From: Ruminococcus sp. CAG:488 | GTDB lineage: Bacteria > Bacillota > Clostridia > Oscillospirales > Acutalibacteraceae | Direction of reading: 5' to 3' | Assembly: GCA_000434055.1 (NCBI GenBank) | Contig: HF999647.1 | Location: forward strand, 1 to 43,660 | Length of the DNA: 43,660 bases | Shown: in pieces, positions 7,525 through 15,695 of the stretch | Numbering within the stretch: the stretch's first letter is position 1 | How the letters are laid out: the number at the start of each line of letters is the position of its first letter | Notes under the pieces: model-generated | What the model was told of the DNA's origin: nothing | Database searches by the model: none | What the model saw: only the letters and a program-made list of their open reading frames with translations | Program-made: the position numbers and the translations under genes

Positions 7525-8343
7525 TTGCCTCAAAACGAAATTAACGGGTCTGCTTACGGCGATGAGCTTTACGAACGTCCGCCGGAGTTTGACCCGCAGT
7601 TCAATGTTGAATACCGCTCGCCTGTTCTGATGAGAATCATGCTTGTTGTTGTCAACCTTGCGGCTTTTATTTTCAGCCGTTCATTCTTGCAAAGCTGGTA
7701 CAGTGTTCACGGGACATCACCCGTTTGGATACCGCTTGCTTTTCTTCTCGTTCCGCTCGGCTCTCTCTTTATTATCTATTATTATATGGGCAGAGTCGGC
7801 AGCGAGATTATAATCAAGCTGATTTGTTTTGCTTTTTGTGCGGCGCAGGTCTTTAATATTTTTTCGCCGATAGACACTAAGCAAATAACTCTCGGCAAAA
7901 ACGGCTTTTCATCTGATTTTGGGTATGTCACGGAAGCAGGAAACATAATCGGAATTGCTTTCCCGGCTGACGGCAGTGCAACCACGGTTGACAGTATAGG
8001 ACTCAAAGACGAGAACAAAAGCGCTGTCGCTTCGTTAAAGTCATTTATAAAAGGTGAGAAGCTTTATTCATGCACGGATGTAATTTATAAGCCCGAGCAG
8101 GCGGAAAAATTTGAAAGCTTTATCGAAAGATCTCCTTTGTGGCTCAGCGAAATTCCGGACAAAATCAATGGTTTGAAATATTCGCTCGTTGACACCTCGG
8201 GATACAACCTCTTTATTTTTTTCGACTGCGAGTCAAAGGCATACAACACGCTTCCCGATTCGGGCAAGCACACGGTTTACCAAGTAATGTATAATTTGCA
8301 GAATCATGAGATGCGAATTATAAAATATACCAAAAATTTTTAG
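7525..8343 (+). CDS. Hypothetical membrane protein, 272 aa
   Basis: I recognise no family. About 30 polar N-terminal residues are followed by three hydrophobic segments at about residues 37-57, 68-88 and 94-112 (for example IMLVVVNLAAFIFSRSF). A soluble C-terminal domain of about 155 residues ends HEMRIIKYTKNF. The likely start is TTG at 7525, 5-6 bases after GGACGGTGA. A longer frame from GTG at 7483 has no ribosome site and would start just after the 7448-7476 hairpin. The gene ends 12 bases before the FAD-dependent dehydrogenase, so the two are probably cotranscribed. Confidence 0.65.
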   Translation: MPQNEINGSAYGDELYERPPEFDPQFNVEYRSPVLMRIMLVVVNLAAFIFSRSFLQSWYSVHGTSPVWIPLAFLLVPLGSLFIIYYYMGRVGSEIIIKLICFAFCAAQVFNIFSPIDTKQITLGKNGFSSDFGYVTEAGNIIGIAFPADGSATTVDSIGLKDENKSAVASLKSFIKGEKLYSCTDVIYKPEQAEKFESFIERSPLWLSEIPDKINGLKYSLVDTSGYNLFIFFDCESKAYNTLPDSGKHTVYQVMYNLQNHEMRIIKYTKNF

Positions 8344-8355
8344 CAGGATAATTAT

Positions 8356-9957
8356 ATGATAAGAGTTAATGAAATCAAAACTCCGTTGGAGGGTACATAT
8401 GACGATGTGCTGGCAGGTGCGGCAAAAGCTCTGCGCATTTCAAAAAGGAAAATCCTCTCACTTGAAATCGTCAGAAAATCCCTCGATTCAAGAAAAAAGG
8501 AGAACCTCTTTTTTGTTCACAGCGTCGACGTAACCGTAGACGGAGATGAAAAAGAAATTCTCGCAAGAAGCAGGAACAAAAAAGCGGCAATCGTTGAACC
8601 GTTTACCTATACTATGCCCGAAAATAAGCGAACAAGCGAGCTTCGTCCGGTCGTTGTCGGCTTCGGTCCCGGCGGAATGTGGGCAGCGCTGACCCTTGCA
8701 AGAGCAGGACTTCGTCCGATCGTACTTGAACGCGGCAGAGACATTGACGCACGAACTGCCGATGTAAACCGTTTTTGGACAACCAAAAAGCTTGATGAAA
8801 CCTCAAATGTTCAGTTCGGCGAGGGCGGAGCAGGCACATTCTCCGACGGCAAGCTTACAACAGGAATCAAGGACAAGCTCTGCCGCAAGGTTTTTTTGGA
8901 TTTTGTTGAGTTCGGCGCACCCGAGGATATTCTATGGTCATGGCGTCCGCATATAGGAACTGACAAGCTCGTTCAGGTTGTTAAAAATATTCGCGAGGAA
9001 ATCAAAAACCTCGGCGGCGACGTACTTTTCTCCTGCAAGCTGACCGATGTTATCATTGCCAACGGCGTTGTTCACGGAATCTCATATGAAAACGGGAACG
9101 GTGAAAAAATTGACATTGAAGCCGACAGCGTAATTCTTGCCGTCGGTCATTCCGCAAAGGATACGGTTGAAATGCTTTATCGCAAGGGTATCGACATCAT
9201 GCAAAAGCCGTTTTCGGTCGGAGCAAGAATTGAGCATCCGAGAGAAATGATAGACCGCTCACAGTACGGCGATTTTGCCGACCATCCAGCACTCGGGGCG
9301 GCGGACTACAAGCTTGCCAACCATTCGCTTCATCACAGGGGCGCTTATACGTTTTGTATGTGTCCCGGCGGAACGGTTGTTGCCGCAACGAGCGACAGCG
9401 GAGCAGTTGTCGTCAACGGAATGAGCAATTACGCCCGTGACGGCAGAAACTCCAACTCGGCAATTCTTGTCGGTGTTGAGCCGGAGGATTTCGGCAGTGA
9501 GCATCCGCTGGCAGGCTTCAAGCTTCAGCAGGAGATTGAAGAAAAGGCTTTTGCCGCAGGCGGAGGAGATTATACCTCACCGGCTCAGCTCGTCGGTGAT
9601 TTTCTTCAAAATGTCAAATCGACCCGGCTCGGAAGTGTCAATCCTTCATGTGCAACGGGAGTCAAACTCGGTGATATTCGTCAAGTGCTTCCGCAAAAGG
9701 TGACTGAGGCAATGGCGGCAGCTATCACAAAATGGGGCACTCAGCTCAAGGGCTTCGATCTTCCCGACGCCGTTCTGACTGCTCCGGAGACAAGATCCTC
9801 GTCTCCCGTGCGCATAGTTCGTGACGAATTTTACCAGTCGCTCAAGGTTCGTGGGCTTTACCCATGCGGCGAGGGTGCCGGCTACGCCGGCGGCATAGTT
9901 TCCGCCGCTGTTGACGGACTTCGCTGTGCACATGCCGTGCTTAATGACGAGTTCTGA
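8356..9957 (+). CDS. FAD-dependent dehydrogenase (COG2509-like), 533 aa
   Basis: Resembles the widespread but uncharacterised class of FAD-dependent dehydrogenases in anaerobic Firmicutes. The N-terminal 90 residues form a small alpha/beta domain. The dinucleotide-binding motif VVGFGPGGMWAALTLARAG follows at about 97-115, ending in the ribose-binding Glu of VLERG. Further typical stretches are QFGEGGAGTFSDGKLTTG, SVILAVGHSA, a Cys-containing CMCPGG, and PCGEGAGYAGGIVSAAVDG near the end. The substrate is unknown; the absence of a partner oxidoreductase gives no clue. The last residues stop just before a strong terminator. Confidence 0.88.
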   Translation: MIRVNEIKTPLEGTYDDVLAGAAKALRISKRKILSLEIVRKSLDSRKKENLFFVHSVDVTVDGDEKEILARSRNKKAAIVEPFTYTMPENKRTSELRPVVVGFGPGGMWAALTLARAGLRPIVLERGRDIDARTADVNRFWTTKKLDETSNVQFGEGGAGTFSDGKLTTGIKDKLCRKVFLDFVEFGAPEDILWSWRPHIGTDKLVQVVKNIREEIKNLGGDVLFSCKLTDVIIANGVVHGISYENGNGEKIDIEADSVILAVGHSAKDTVEMLYRKGIDIMQKPFSVGARIEHPREMIDRSQYGDFADHPALGAADYKLANHSLHHRGAYTFCMCPGGTVVAATSDSGAVVVNGMSNYARDGRNSNSAILVGVEPEDFGSEHPLAGFKLQQEIEEKAFAAGGGDYTSPAQLVGDFLQNVKSTRLGSVNPSCATGVKLGDIRQVLPQKVTEAMAAAITKWGTQLKGFDLPDAVLTAPETRSSSPVRIVRDEFYQSLKVRGLYPCGEGAGYAGGIVSAAVDGLRCAHAVLNDEF

Positions 9958-9970
9958 GTAAAAAAAGAAA

Positions 9971-10027
9971 AAAGCTATAGTTCACGACCGTCGGCAGATA
10001 CCGACACTGAACTATAGCTTTATTTTT
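9971..10027. terminator. Strong bidirectional terminator between convergent genes
   Basis: The 14-bp stem 9971-9984 / 10008-10021 (AAAGCTATAGTTCA) has an inner GTCGG/CCGAC pairing. It is flanked by ATTTTTT on the right and by an A run on the left, so it works in both directions. Confidence 0.85.
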
Positions 10028-10031
10028 TATA

Positions 10032-11348
10032 CTATGTATTTTCTTCTTCTTTTTTCCGCAGATAAATTGTAAAAATCGCCTGAGAGAGACCCAGAAACAT
10101 CATCATATATTGAAGCGGCTTGAGCCCGTAGAACAGGCAATCCGTCATTCCGCAAAGGAGAAATCCCGAAACGCTTGCAAAAAGAGTAACCGCGACGTTC
10201 CTTGTGCCTGAGCCGAGTTTTGCGAGCCGAAAAATATTTATGTAGAATATCACAAAAATTGCCGCAAGCAGAATTGCTCCGAAAACTCCGTTTTCAAGCC
10301 ACGTTTCAAGAAAGATATTGTGCGCATGAGGCTGTCTGACATGATACACTTCATGCATTACACGACGGATATTATCAAATCCCGTTCCGTATCCGAAAAT
10401 CGGTTTTTCTTTAAGCATCGCAAAAGCTGCGTCCCAAACCTGCTTTCTCGTGTTTACGGAAATATCCTTGCCGCTGATGAGCGTGAGGAGCCTTTTGAAA
10501 ATACCGTTTGCAAAAATCGCAATGGCGCAAACTCCGACTCCGCCGAGAGCCATAAGCTTTAAGCCTTTCTTTCCGCCGTAGAGAAGCAAGAGAAAGAAAA
10601 CGATCACCGCAAAGAGATACGGACCTCTTGAATAAGAAAGCGCAATGCCGCCGATGGTTGTAAGGCAACAAACAAGCCCGATCCATCTGCGCTTTGAATT
10701 TTCCGAGCAAAGGAAAACATACGCCGTAAACGGAAGCATAGAAACGCAGAAGGTTGCAAAAAACAGCGGATTGGAAAATGTTCCGCTTGCTCTTGTTAAA
10801 AAGAAATGGAACTTTGTTGATGCCATGTTTGAAACAATAAAATCCGGCAGATATTTAACCAGTCTTTCAACGCCGAAATCAAGAAAGCGCCAAAAAGGAT
10901 TGAAGAATTTCGCAAGATCGCTTCCCGTCCTCCGGCAGAGATGGTAAAGTACCATTTGTGCAATTCCGATAAATCCGGCAATTCCCGAAGACAGACAGCC
11001 GAAATAGAACACCCTGTCAACAGCTTCCTCGGAATCCACGGTTTCGGTGAAAACATAGTATCCCGTAAACATCAGACACCATAAGCCGATGCTTGCCAAA
11101 GAAGAGATTGCCGAGGACGAATAACTTGAGCAGATCACCATCCACGCCATGTAAATCAATATCGAAATTCCGAGTTTGCCGAAATTCGGCTTGCTCCTCT
11201 CTGCTATTCTTTTTTTCAAAACAAGAGCAAAAATCACAATGCCCAAAACAGGTGCAAAGTATTCAGGCAACAGTGCCGCCAAAAGGAACAAAAGCGGAGC
11301 ATAAATACAGCTTTTATCCGATTCGACAGTTAATTTTTTTGTTTTCAA
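10032..11348 (-). CDS. O-antigen ligase / Wzy-like polymerase family membrane protein, 438 aa
   Basis: A polytopic membrane protein with about 10-12 hydrophobic segments. The family signature lies around residue 320-350: GYGTGFDNIRRVMHEVY, then the conserved PHAHNIFLETWLENGVFG. Family members polymerise or transfer surface glycans from lipid-linked donors; in a Gram-positive this points to capsular, exopolysaccharide or teichoic-type glycan assembly rather than LPS. The start ATG overlaps the last bases of the upstream VTT gene (11345-11348), so it is translationally coupled. It is the last gene of the GT8-VTT-ligase operon. The glycan is unknown. Confidence 0.85.
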   Translation of the reverse strand: MKTKKLTVESDKSCIYAPLLFLLAALLPEYFAPVLGIVIFALVLKKRIAERSKPNFGKLGISILIYMAWMVICSSYSSSAISSLASIGLWCLMFTGYYVFTETVDSEEAVDRVFYFGCLSSGIAGFIGIAQMVLYHLCRRTGSDLAKFFNPFWRFLDFGVERLVKYLPDFIVSNMASTKFHFFLTRASGTFSNPLFFATFCVSMLPFTAYVFLCSENSKRRWIGLVCCLTTIGGIALSYSRGPYLFAVIVFFLLLLYGGKKGLKLMALGGVGVCAIAIFANGIFKRLLTLISGKDISVNTRKQVWDAAFAMLKEKPIFGYGTGFDNIRRVMHEVYHVRQPHAHNIFLETWLENGVFGAILLAAIFVIFYINIFRLAKLGSGTRNVAVTLFASVSGFLLCGMTDCLFYGLKPLQYMMMFLGLSQAIFTIYLRKKEEENT

Positions 11349-12139
11349 GAATCAGCTTCCTCCTCATTGGTTTTGTCGGCGGTTCCTTCTTCGTTTTCGT
11401 CGTTTTTTTTCTTTCCTTTTTCGCCGATAATCTTTTTATAAAAGAACGAACATATTATGCTGAGAAGCGCAGTAACGGCAAAAATTATAATTGCAAGATC
11501 AAAGTTTCTTCCCGTTATTTGGTTTCCGCACCAGGTTGATGAAATGATTGACGGAATTCTTGCGATGCTCGTAATCAGCATGAATTTTTTCATGTCAAGA
11601 TCCGTTATTCCGGCGGCATAAGTCAATACATCCTTGGGCGTTCCCGGAATAAGATAAATAACAAAAAGCGTTTTGTACACCGTTTTTTTATCCTTGAGGA
11701 ATTTCAATGAGTCGATTTTCTCGATCGGTATAAAAAGATTGACAAGACGTCTGCCGAAAAGCTTTGTCAAAAGAATTATGACCAACGAGCCGATCTCTGT
11801 TCCGAGCAAGCACAGGAACATACCCATCCATGTTCCGTACAAGGCGCCCGAACCGATTTCAAGCGGCTCGGCAGGTATAATTTTGACAACGGTCTGCATC
11901 GCACGAATCGCAACAAAAACAAGCTTGTCAAAGCCTTTAAAACGAGACAGAAAGGCTTTCATGTGCTCGGCATCGCAGAGCAGGGAATAAAGCTCCTTGC
12001 CGTACTTTATATATATATAGATAAAAACTGCGACTATGACAGAGCAAACAACAATTGACCCCACCCTTTGAATCAGGCGAAGCTTTTTTTGCTTTGCAAC
12101 ATCAGAGTCACAGCAATTTGTATTTTTCAAAAAAATCAC
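11345..12139 (-). CDS. TVP38/TMEM64 (VTT domain) membrane protein, 264 aa
   Basis: A DedA-superfamily membrane protein with a VTT domain. After an N-terminal membrane segment (about 25-45) come the re-entrant signature LEIGSGALYGTWMGMFLCLL, then GTEIGSLVIILLTKLFGRR, and YLIPGTPKDVLTYAAGITDL. DedA-like proteins are implicated in lipid-carrier (undecaprenyl phosphate) or phospholipid translocation, which would suit its place between a glycosyltransferase and a glycan ligase. The C-terminal tail is highly charged (Lys then Glu/Asp-rich). The start is probably GTG at 12139, overlapping the GT8 gene by 32 bases, with GGAAGG only 4 bases upstream, so a later start is possible. Confidence 0.85.
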   Translation of the reverse strand: MIFLKNTNCCDSDVAKQKKLRLIQRVGSIVVCSVIVAVFIYIYIKYGKELYSLLCDAEHMKAFLSRFKGFDKLVFVAIRAMQTVVKIIPAEPLEIGSGALYGTWMGMFLCLLGTEIGSLVIILLTKLFGRRLVNLFIPIEKIDSLKFLKDKKTVYKTLFVIYLIPGTPKDVLTYAAGITDLDMKKFMLITSIARIPSIISSTWCGNQITGRNFDLAIIIFAVTALLSIICSFFYKKIIGEKGKKKNDENEEGTADKTNEEEADS

Positions 12140-12914
12140 CGAGCCTTCCGGTGTATTTCTGTTCTTTCCAAGGCTTTTTCTTACCGTTGAAATGAATAAT
12201 AACCGTATTTTTCTCTACCCAGTCAAGGTCGATTTTTCTTTCCCCGGCAAAACAGGAAGAAAAATGACGGTAGGTTTTTTCATCAAGATTATAAACTCTC
12301 TCGTCGATCGGAAGCGTGCGGTTTTTCATCAAAGCATTTATGACATCCTGATCGGCAAGAAGAAGCTTTTTATGGTTGACTGAGATAAATTTAAAAATCC
12401 TTTTTAAAGAAATCTCTTCTCTCCATTTTTTTAAATCAATCAGCAACACGCCGGCATTAATATAGCGGCTTCCTTTGCTCAGACCGAGGCGTAAGCGATT
12501 GACCCCCTCGGGGATTCCGTAAAGATGCGGAGCACCTGCAATAATATTCCCCTGCAAATCGAGATTATAAAAATCACTCAGATCGCCGTTGATAACGATA
12601 TCGGGATCGAGATAAAGAACTCTTTCTACGTCATTTGGGAGAACATCTCCGGCAAGCAGACGGTAATATGTCGCCTTGCTTATTCTGTCAAGCACAGGAC
12701 AGCCGTCAAACATATCGTCGCTTACGGGGATTCTGTGTATCTCATTGTTTGTCATGCCGAGCGCCTTTTCCATGTCCGAAAAATCCTTTTCGGTCAGCGA
12801 TGAATAAGCAACATAAAGATCAATCCGATTGCCGGAATTAGTTTCGGCTATCGAGTTGAGCATAACGCACAGCGGATATATGTAATTTGAATCAAGCGTT
12901 ATAAAAATATTCAT
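12108..12914 (-). CDS. Glycosyltransferase family 8 protein, 268 aa
   Basis: A GT-A fold retaining glycosyltransferase of the LgtC type, using a UDP-sugar and Mn2+. Visible motifs: MNIFITLDSNY with the early sugar-nucleotide site, DXD as LYLDPDIVING, SRYINAGVLLIDLKKWRE, LADQDVINAL, and the C-terminal metal ligand motif IIHFNGKKKPW. The start ATG at 12914 is 8 bases after AGGTGA; a GTG four codons earlier falls in that SD. A strong promoter lies at 12949-12977. It is the first gene of a three-gene surface-glycan operon. Donor and acceptor sugars cannot be predicted. Confidence 0.92.
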   Translation of the reverse strand: MNIFITLDSNYIYPLCVMLNSIAETNSGNRIDLYVAYSSLTEKDFSDMEKALGMTNNEIHRIPVSDDMFDGCPVLDRISKATYYRLLAGDVLPNDVERVLYLDPDIVINGDLSDFYNLDLQGNIIAGAPHLYGIPEGVNRLRLGLSKGSRYINAGVLLIDLKKWREEISLKRIFKFISVNHKKLLLADQDVINALMKNRTLPIDERVYNLDEKTYRHFSSCFAGERKIDLDWVEKNTVIIHFNGKKKPWKEQKYTGRLGDFFEKYKLL

Positions 12915-12948
12915 AGCTTTCTTCACCTGTCAGACACTTCATGTGTCA

Positions 12949-12977
12949 ATTATAGCAATAAACCCCGTTAAAGTCAA
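12949..12977 (-). promoter_or_regulatory. Sigma-A promoter of the glycan operon
   Basis: On the minus strand TTGACT, a 17-base spacer and TATAAT, placed about 35 bases before the GT8 start. The rest of the stretch 12978-13070 is AT-rich and I see nothing else in it. Confidence 0.8.
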
Positions 12978-13073
12978 TATGGACATATTTGCTTTTTAAG
13001 CTTAGATACACTGTCTTTAATTTCTATTATGTATTTTATAAAATAAAATCATAAAAATATATCGTTATTCTTG

Positions 13074-13097
13074 AAAAAAGAGCCGCCAAAGCGACTC
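13074..13097 (-). terminator. Terminator copy A, beyond the tRNA 3'-end duplicate
   Basis: On the minus strand GAGTCGC-TTTG-GCGGCTC (one G-U pair) is followed by six T. It is a near copy of the terminator directly behind tRNA-Leu (13287-13317). Confidence 0.75.
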
Positions 13098-13100
13098 GAT

Positions 13101-13122
13101 TTGGTGCAGGAGAAGGGACTTG
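13101..13122 (-). repeat. Duplicate of the tRNA-Leu 3' end (22 bp)
   Basis: These 22 bases are identical to 13316-13337, which form the CCA end, 3' acceptor strand and part of the T arm of tRNA-Leu(CAG). The rest of a tRNA is absent on the other side. A diverged terminator copy adjoins it, so tRNA end plus terminator was duplicated as a unit. Confidence 0.85.
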
Positions 13123-13266
13123 CCGTCTGCTGCGGCTGTGCCTTGCATTCTAACAGTTCGCCGACCGTCGCAAGCGACAGTACCCGGCTCACCGCTCCTC
13201 GCTAAAAACAGTCCACAGGACTGTTTTCTTGACGCTCAGACCCTCTCGGGTTCAAGTCCTCCTCCA
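13101..13266. mobile_element. GC-rich element bounded by inverted tRNA-3'-end-like sequences
   Basis: About 165 bases, visibly GC-richer than the surrounding AT-rich DNA. The left end is the minus-strand tRNA-Leu 3' end. The right end (13248-13266, GGGTTCAAGTCCTCCTCCA) looks like a T loop and acceptor 3' strand on the plus strand, so the ends form an imperfect inverted repeat. Inside are a perfect 10-bp hairpin (AAAACAGTCC at 13205-13214 with GGACTGTTTT at 13218-13227) and a smaller GTCGC/GCGAC hairpin near 13167-13178. It has no reading frame of note. It may be a small non-autonomous element that inserts at tRNA 3' ends; that is inference. Confidence 0.45.
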
Positions 13267-13286
13267 AATAAATAGTCAAAATATTC

Positions 13287-13317
13287 AAAAAAACAGAGCC
13301 GCATAAGCGACTCTGTT
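13287..13317 (-). terminator. Terminator of the tRNA-Leu transcript
   Basis: On the minus strand the 11-bp stem AACAGAGTCGC / GCGGCTCTGTT with loop TTAT is followed by seven T. It begins at the last base of the encoded CCA end. Confidence 0.9.
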
Positions 13318-13403
13318 GGTGCAGGAGAAGGGACTTGAACCCTCATGAACTTGCATTCACTAGAACCTGAATCTAGCGCGTCTGCCGATTCCGCCACTCC
13401 TGC
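13317..13403 (-). tRNA. tRNA-Leu (anticodon CAG), CCA encoded
   Basis: An 87-base type II tRNA. The acceptor stem is GCAGGAG/CTCCTGC. The anticodon arm CTAGA-TTCAGGT-TCTAG gives anticodon CAG, reading CUG. The long variable arm is TGAA-TGCAAG-TTCA. The T arm has loop TTCAAGT, with A then CCA at the 3' end. It has its own promoter (13441-13468) and terminator. Part of its 3' end is duplicated 215 bases away. Confidence 0.95.
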
Positions 13404-13440
13404 AAAATTATGCGGCATACAGTGTCAAACCGCATAAATG

Positions 13441-13468
13441 ATTATATCATAGAAAGAAAAAATGTCAA
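13441..13468 (-). promoter_or_regulatory. Promoter of tRNA-Leu
   Basis: On the minus strand TTGACA, a 16-base spacer and TATAAT, about 38 bases before the mature tRNA 5' end. Confidence 0.8.
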
Positions 13469-13495
13469 GATTATTATGTCAATTCCTTTTATTAT

Positions 13496-13524
13496 TTGCA
13501 ATTATTATAATGTAATGATATAAT
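13496..13524 (+). promoter_or_regulatory. Promoter of rsmE-rsmF
   Basis: TTGCAA, a 17-base spacer and TATAAT, 29 bases before the rsmE start. It diverges from the tRNA-Leu promoter. Confidence 0.7.
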
Positions 13525-13553
13525 TAACCGAAAACTTTTTTGGAGCGATCATT

Positions 13554-14297
13554 ATGTATCATTTCTTTGTTCCCGCCGAAAATATTTCCGACTCTCAGGT
13601 CGTTATCACGGGCGGTGACTTTAACCACATTAAAAATGTTTTGAGAATGAAGCCGAACGAAAAATTCATTGCCAACGACGGCAACGGGGCAAGCTATTGC
13701 TGTTCGATTCGTGAATTTGTCGGAGACAGCGTTGTTGCCGATATTGAAAAAGGACAGCTCGAAAGCAGCGAGCTTCCCGTACGCCTCGTTCTGTTTCAAG
13801 GCCTGCCGAAAGCAGACAAAATGGAACTGATCATTCAAAAGGCTGTTGAGCTCGGAGCAGCGGAAATTGTTCCGGTGGAAATGGTTCGCTGCGTGGTTAA
13901 GCTTGATGAAAAAAAGAAAAAGAGCAAGCTTGCCCGCTGGCAGTCGATCGCTGAAAGCGCTGCAAAGCAGTCGGGCAGAACGGTAATTCCCGAGGTGAAA
14001 GCCGTTATGAACTTTGACGACGCTTTGAAATATGCCGAGACACTTGACGTGCTGCTTGTCCCATACGAGTGTGCAGACAGTTTGAAAAAATTGCGCGAAA
14101 AAATCGACGGATTGAAAACGGGCATGAGCGCAGGAATTTTTATCGGTCCCGAGGGCGGATACGAGGAAAAAGAAATTGAAAAAGCAAAAGAGCATGGCGG
14201 TGAAATTGTCTCGCTCGGCAAAAGAATTCTGAGAACGGAAACTGCGGCAATTGCTTCTCTTTCAATATGTATGTTCAACATCGAAGCGAATTTATAA
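13554..14297 (+). CDS. rsmE: 16S rRNA m3U1498 methyltransferase RsmE
   Basis: A SPOUT-class methyltransferase that methylates U1498 of 16S rRNA (E. coli numbering) in the assembled 30S subunit. The N-terminal PUA-like part (about 1-75) begins MYHFFVPAENIS. The SAM-binding knot motifs are FIGPEGGYEEKEIE (about 197-210) and LGKRILRTETAAIASL (about 223-238). Length of 247 is standard. SD TGGAGCG upstream. rsmF starts 11 bases after the stop, so two ribosomal RNA methyltransferases are cotranscribed. Confidence 0.95.
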   Translation: MYHFFVPAENISDSQVVITGGDFNHIKNVLRMKPNEKFIANDGNGASYCCSIREFVGDSVVADIEKGQLESSELPVRLVLFQGLPKADKMELIIQKAVELGAAEIVPVEMVRCVVKLDEKKKKSKLARWQSIAESAAKQSGRTVIPEVKAVMNFDDALKYAETLDVLLVPYECADSLKKLREKIDGLKTGMSAGIFIGPEGGYEEKEIEKAKEHGGEIVSLGKRILRTETAAIASLSICMFNIEANL

Positions 14298-14308
14298 GGA
14301 ATAATTCT

Positions 14309-15655
14309 ATGTTACCAATTGATTTTACAAAAAGAATGAAAGAGCTTTTGGGTGAGGAATACGGTAATTTTGAAGCGTCGTATTCCGAAGATCCTGTGCG
14401 TTCTTTCAGAATAAACACAAATAAAATAAGTAAAGAAAATTTTGAAAAAATCAATCCGTTCGGCGGTGAAAAAATTCCGTATGCGGAAAACGGATTTTAT
14501 TTTTCCGGAGACGGAATAGGCAATCACCCGTATCATCACGCAGGCATGATTTACATTCAAGAGCCGTCGGCAATGGCGGCAGTCGAGAGCGTTGATATTC
14601 AGCCGGATTGGAACATCCTCGACCTTTGTGCCTCCCCCGGCGGCAAGTCGACCCAAGCGGCGTCGCAAAATCCCGACGGCGTTCTTGTTTCCAATGAGAT
14701 CGTTCCTTCAAGGTGCAAAACGCTGACGGGTAACATTGAACGGATGGGTTTCCAAAACGTTATAACGACCTGCGCCGACGCAAAAAGAATTGCGGCACTG
14801 TATAACGAAGTTTTTGACCTTGTTGTTGTGGACGCTCCTTGCTCGGGCGAGGGAATGTTTCGCAAGGACGAGAATGCGCAAAAAGAATGGAGCGTTGAGA
14901 ATGTCTTGCATTGCGCCGAACGCCAGCGTGAAATCCTTGACAAAATAAAAACAACCGTTAAGCCCGGAGGGCTTTTGCTTTATTCAACCTGCACTTTTTC
15001 GCTTGAAGAAAATGAAAAAAATATTGATTGGTTCCTCAATGAAAACGATAATTTTGAGCTGATTGAAGTCAACGACAGTGTTAAAAAATTTACGGCAGAC
15101 GGAATTAGGTTTGACGGCTGCAATGAAAAAAATATTTCACGCTGCCGGAGATTTTATCCCCATGTTGCAAAAGGAGAAGGACAGTTCATTGCGCTGATGA
15201 AAAAGACCGACGGCATTGGAATTGAAGAATTTCCTCCGAGTGCACTCAAGGACATTTCGAAAAAAGAGAAAAAAATTGTTTTCGATTTTCTTGATGAAAC
15301 GTTGGAAAGCTACAACAAAAACGCCGTCAAAAAATATAAAGATAATTACGTTTATTTTGATTATGATTTTCCCGTTCCGATCGGCGCATTTTCCTGCGGA
15401 GTTACGATCGGAAGCCTGCAAAAAAACTATATAAAACCGCACCACCAGTTTTTTTCGGCAATGGGAAAAATGTTTAAGCAAAAAATCGAGTTGACCCCGG
15501 AGCAGGCAAAAAAATATATCCACGGAGAAACCGTGGACTGTGGATTTGATAAGGGCTGGTGCACCGTAACTGTTAATGGCTGCCCGATCGGCGGAGCGAA
15601 AGCCGTTAAAAAAACCGCAAAAAATCACTATCCGAAAGGATTGAGAACACTATAA
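14309..15655 (+). CDS. rsmF: 16S rRNA m5C methyltransferase, RsmF/NOL1-NOP2 family, 448 aa
   Basis: A SAM-dependent cytosine-5 RNA methyltransferase. Motif I is LDLCASPGGKSTQ (about 107-119). The two catalytic cysteines lie in VVDAPCSGEGMFRKD (motif IV, about 174) and YSTCTFSLEENE (motif VI, about 225). The C-terminal 150 residues match the RsmF-type extension with a PUA-like end. I chose the ATG at 14309 because AAGGA lies 8 bases upstream and LPIDFTKRM is the usual family beginning; the longer frame from 14267 overlaps rsmE. The exact target cytosine is not certain from sequence. Confidence 0.9.
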   Translation: MLPIDFTKRMKELLGEEYGNFEASYSEDPVRSFRINTNKISKENFEKINPFGGEKIPYAENGFYFSGDGIGNHPYHHAGMIYIQEPSAMAAVESVDIQPDWNILDLCASPGGKSTQAASQNPDGVLVSNEIVPSRCKTLTGNIERMGFQNVITTCADAKRIAALYNEVFDLVVVDAPCSGEGMFRKDENAQKEWSVENVLHCAERQREILDKIKTTVKPGGLLLYSTCTFSLEENEKNIDWFLNENDNFELIEVNDSVKKFTADGIRFDGCNEKNISRCRRFYPHVAKGEGQFIALMKKTDGIGIEEFPPSALKDISKKEKKIVFDFLDETLESYNKNAVKKYKDNYVYFDYDFPVPIGAFSCGVTIGSLQKNYIKPHHQFFSAMGKMFKQKIELTPEQAKKYIHGETVDCGFDKGWCTVTVNGCPIGGAKAVKKTAKNHYPKGLRTL

Positions 15656-15662
15656 AAATGGC

Positions 15663-15695
15663 CGCAGAAATTATTCTTTCTGCGTGTCTTTTTTT
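15663..15695 (+). terminator. Terminator of rsmE-rsmF
   Basis: CGCAGAAA (15663-15670), loop, TTTCTGCG (15677-15684), then a run of seven T at 15689-15695. The hairpin overlaps the 3' end of the convergent gene that ends at 15671. Confidence 0.8.

Noticed and set aside
10645..10947. Plus-strand open frame of 100 codons
   Set aside because: Shadow of the O-antigen-ligase-like gene on the opposite strand.
13101..13403. A complete second tRNA gene on the left side
   Set aside because: Only 22 bases of the tRNA 3' end are duplicated; no matching acceptor 5' strand or anticodon arm is present.
13236..13418. Open frame of 60 codons on the minus strand
   Set aside because: It spans the tRNA-Leu gene, so it is chance.
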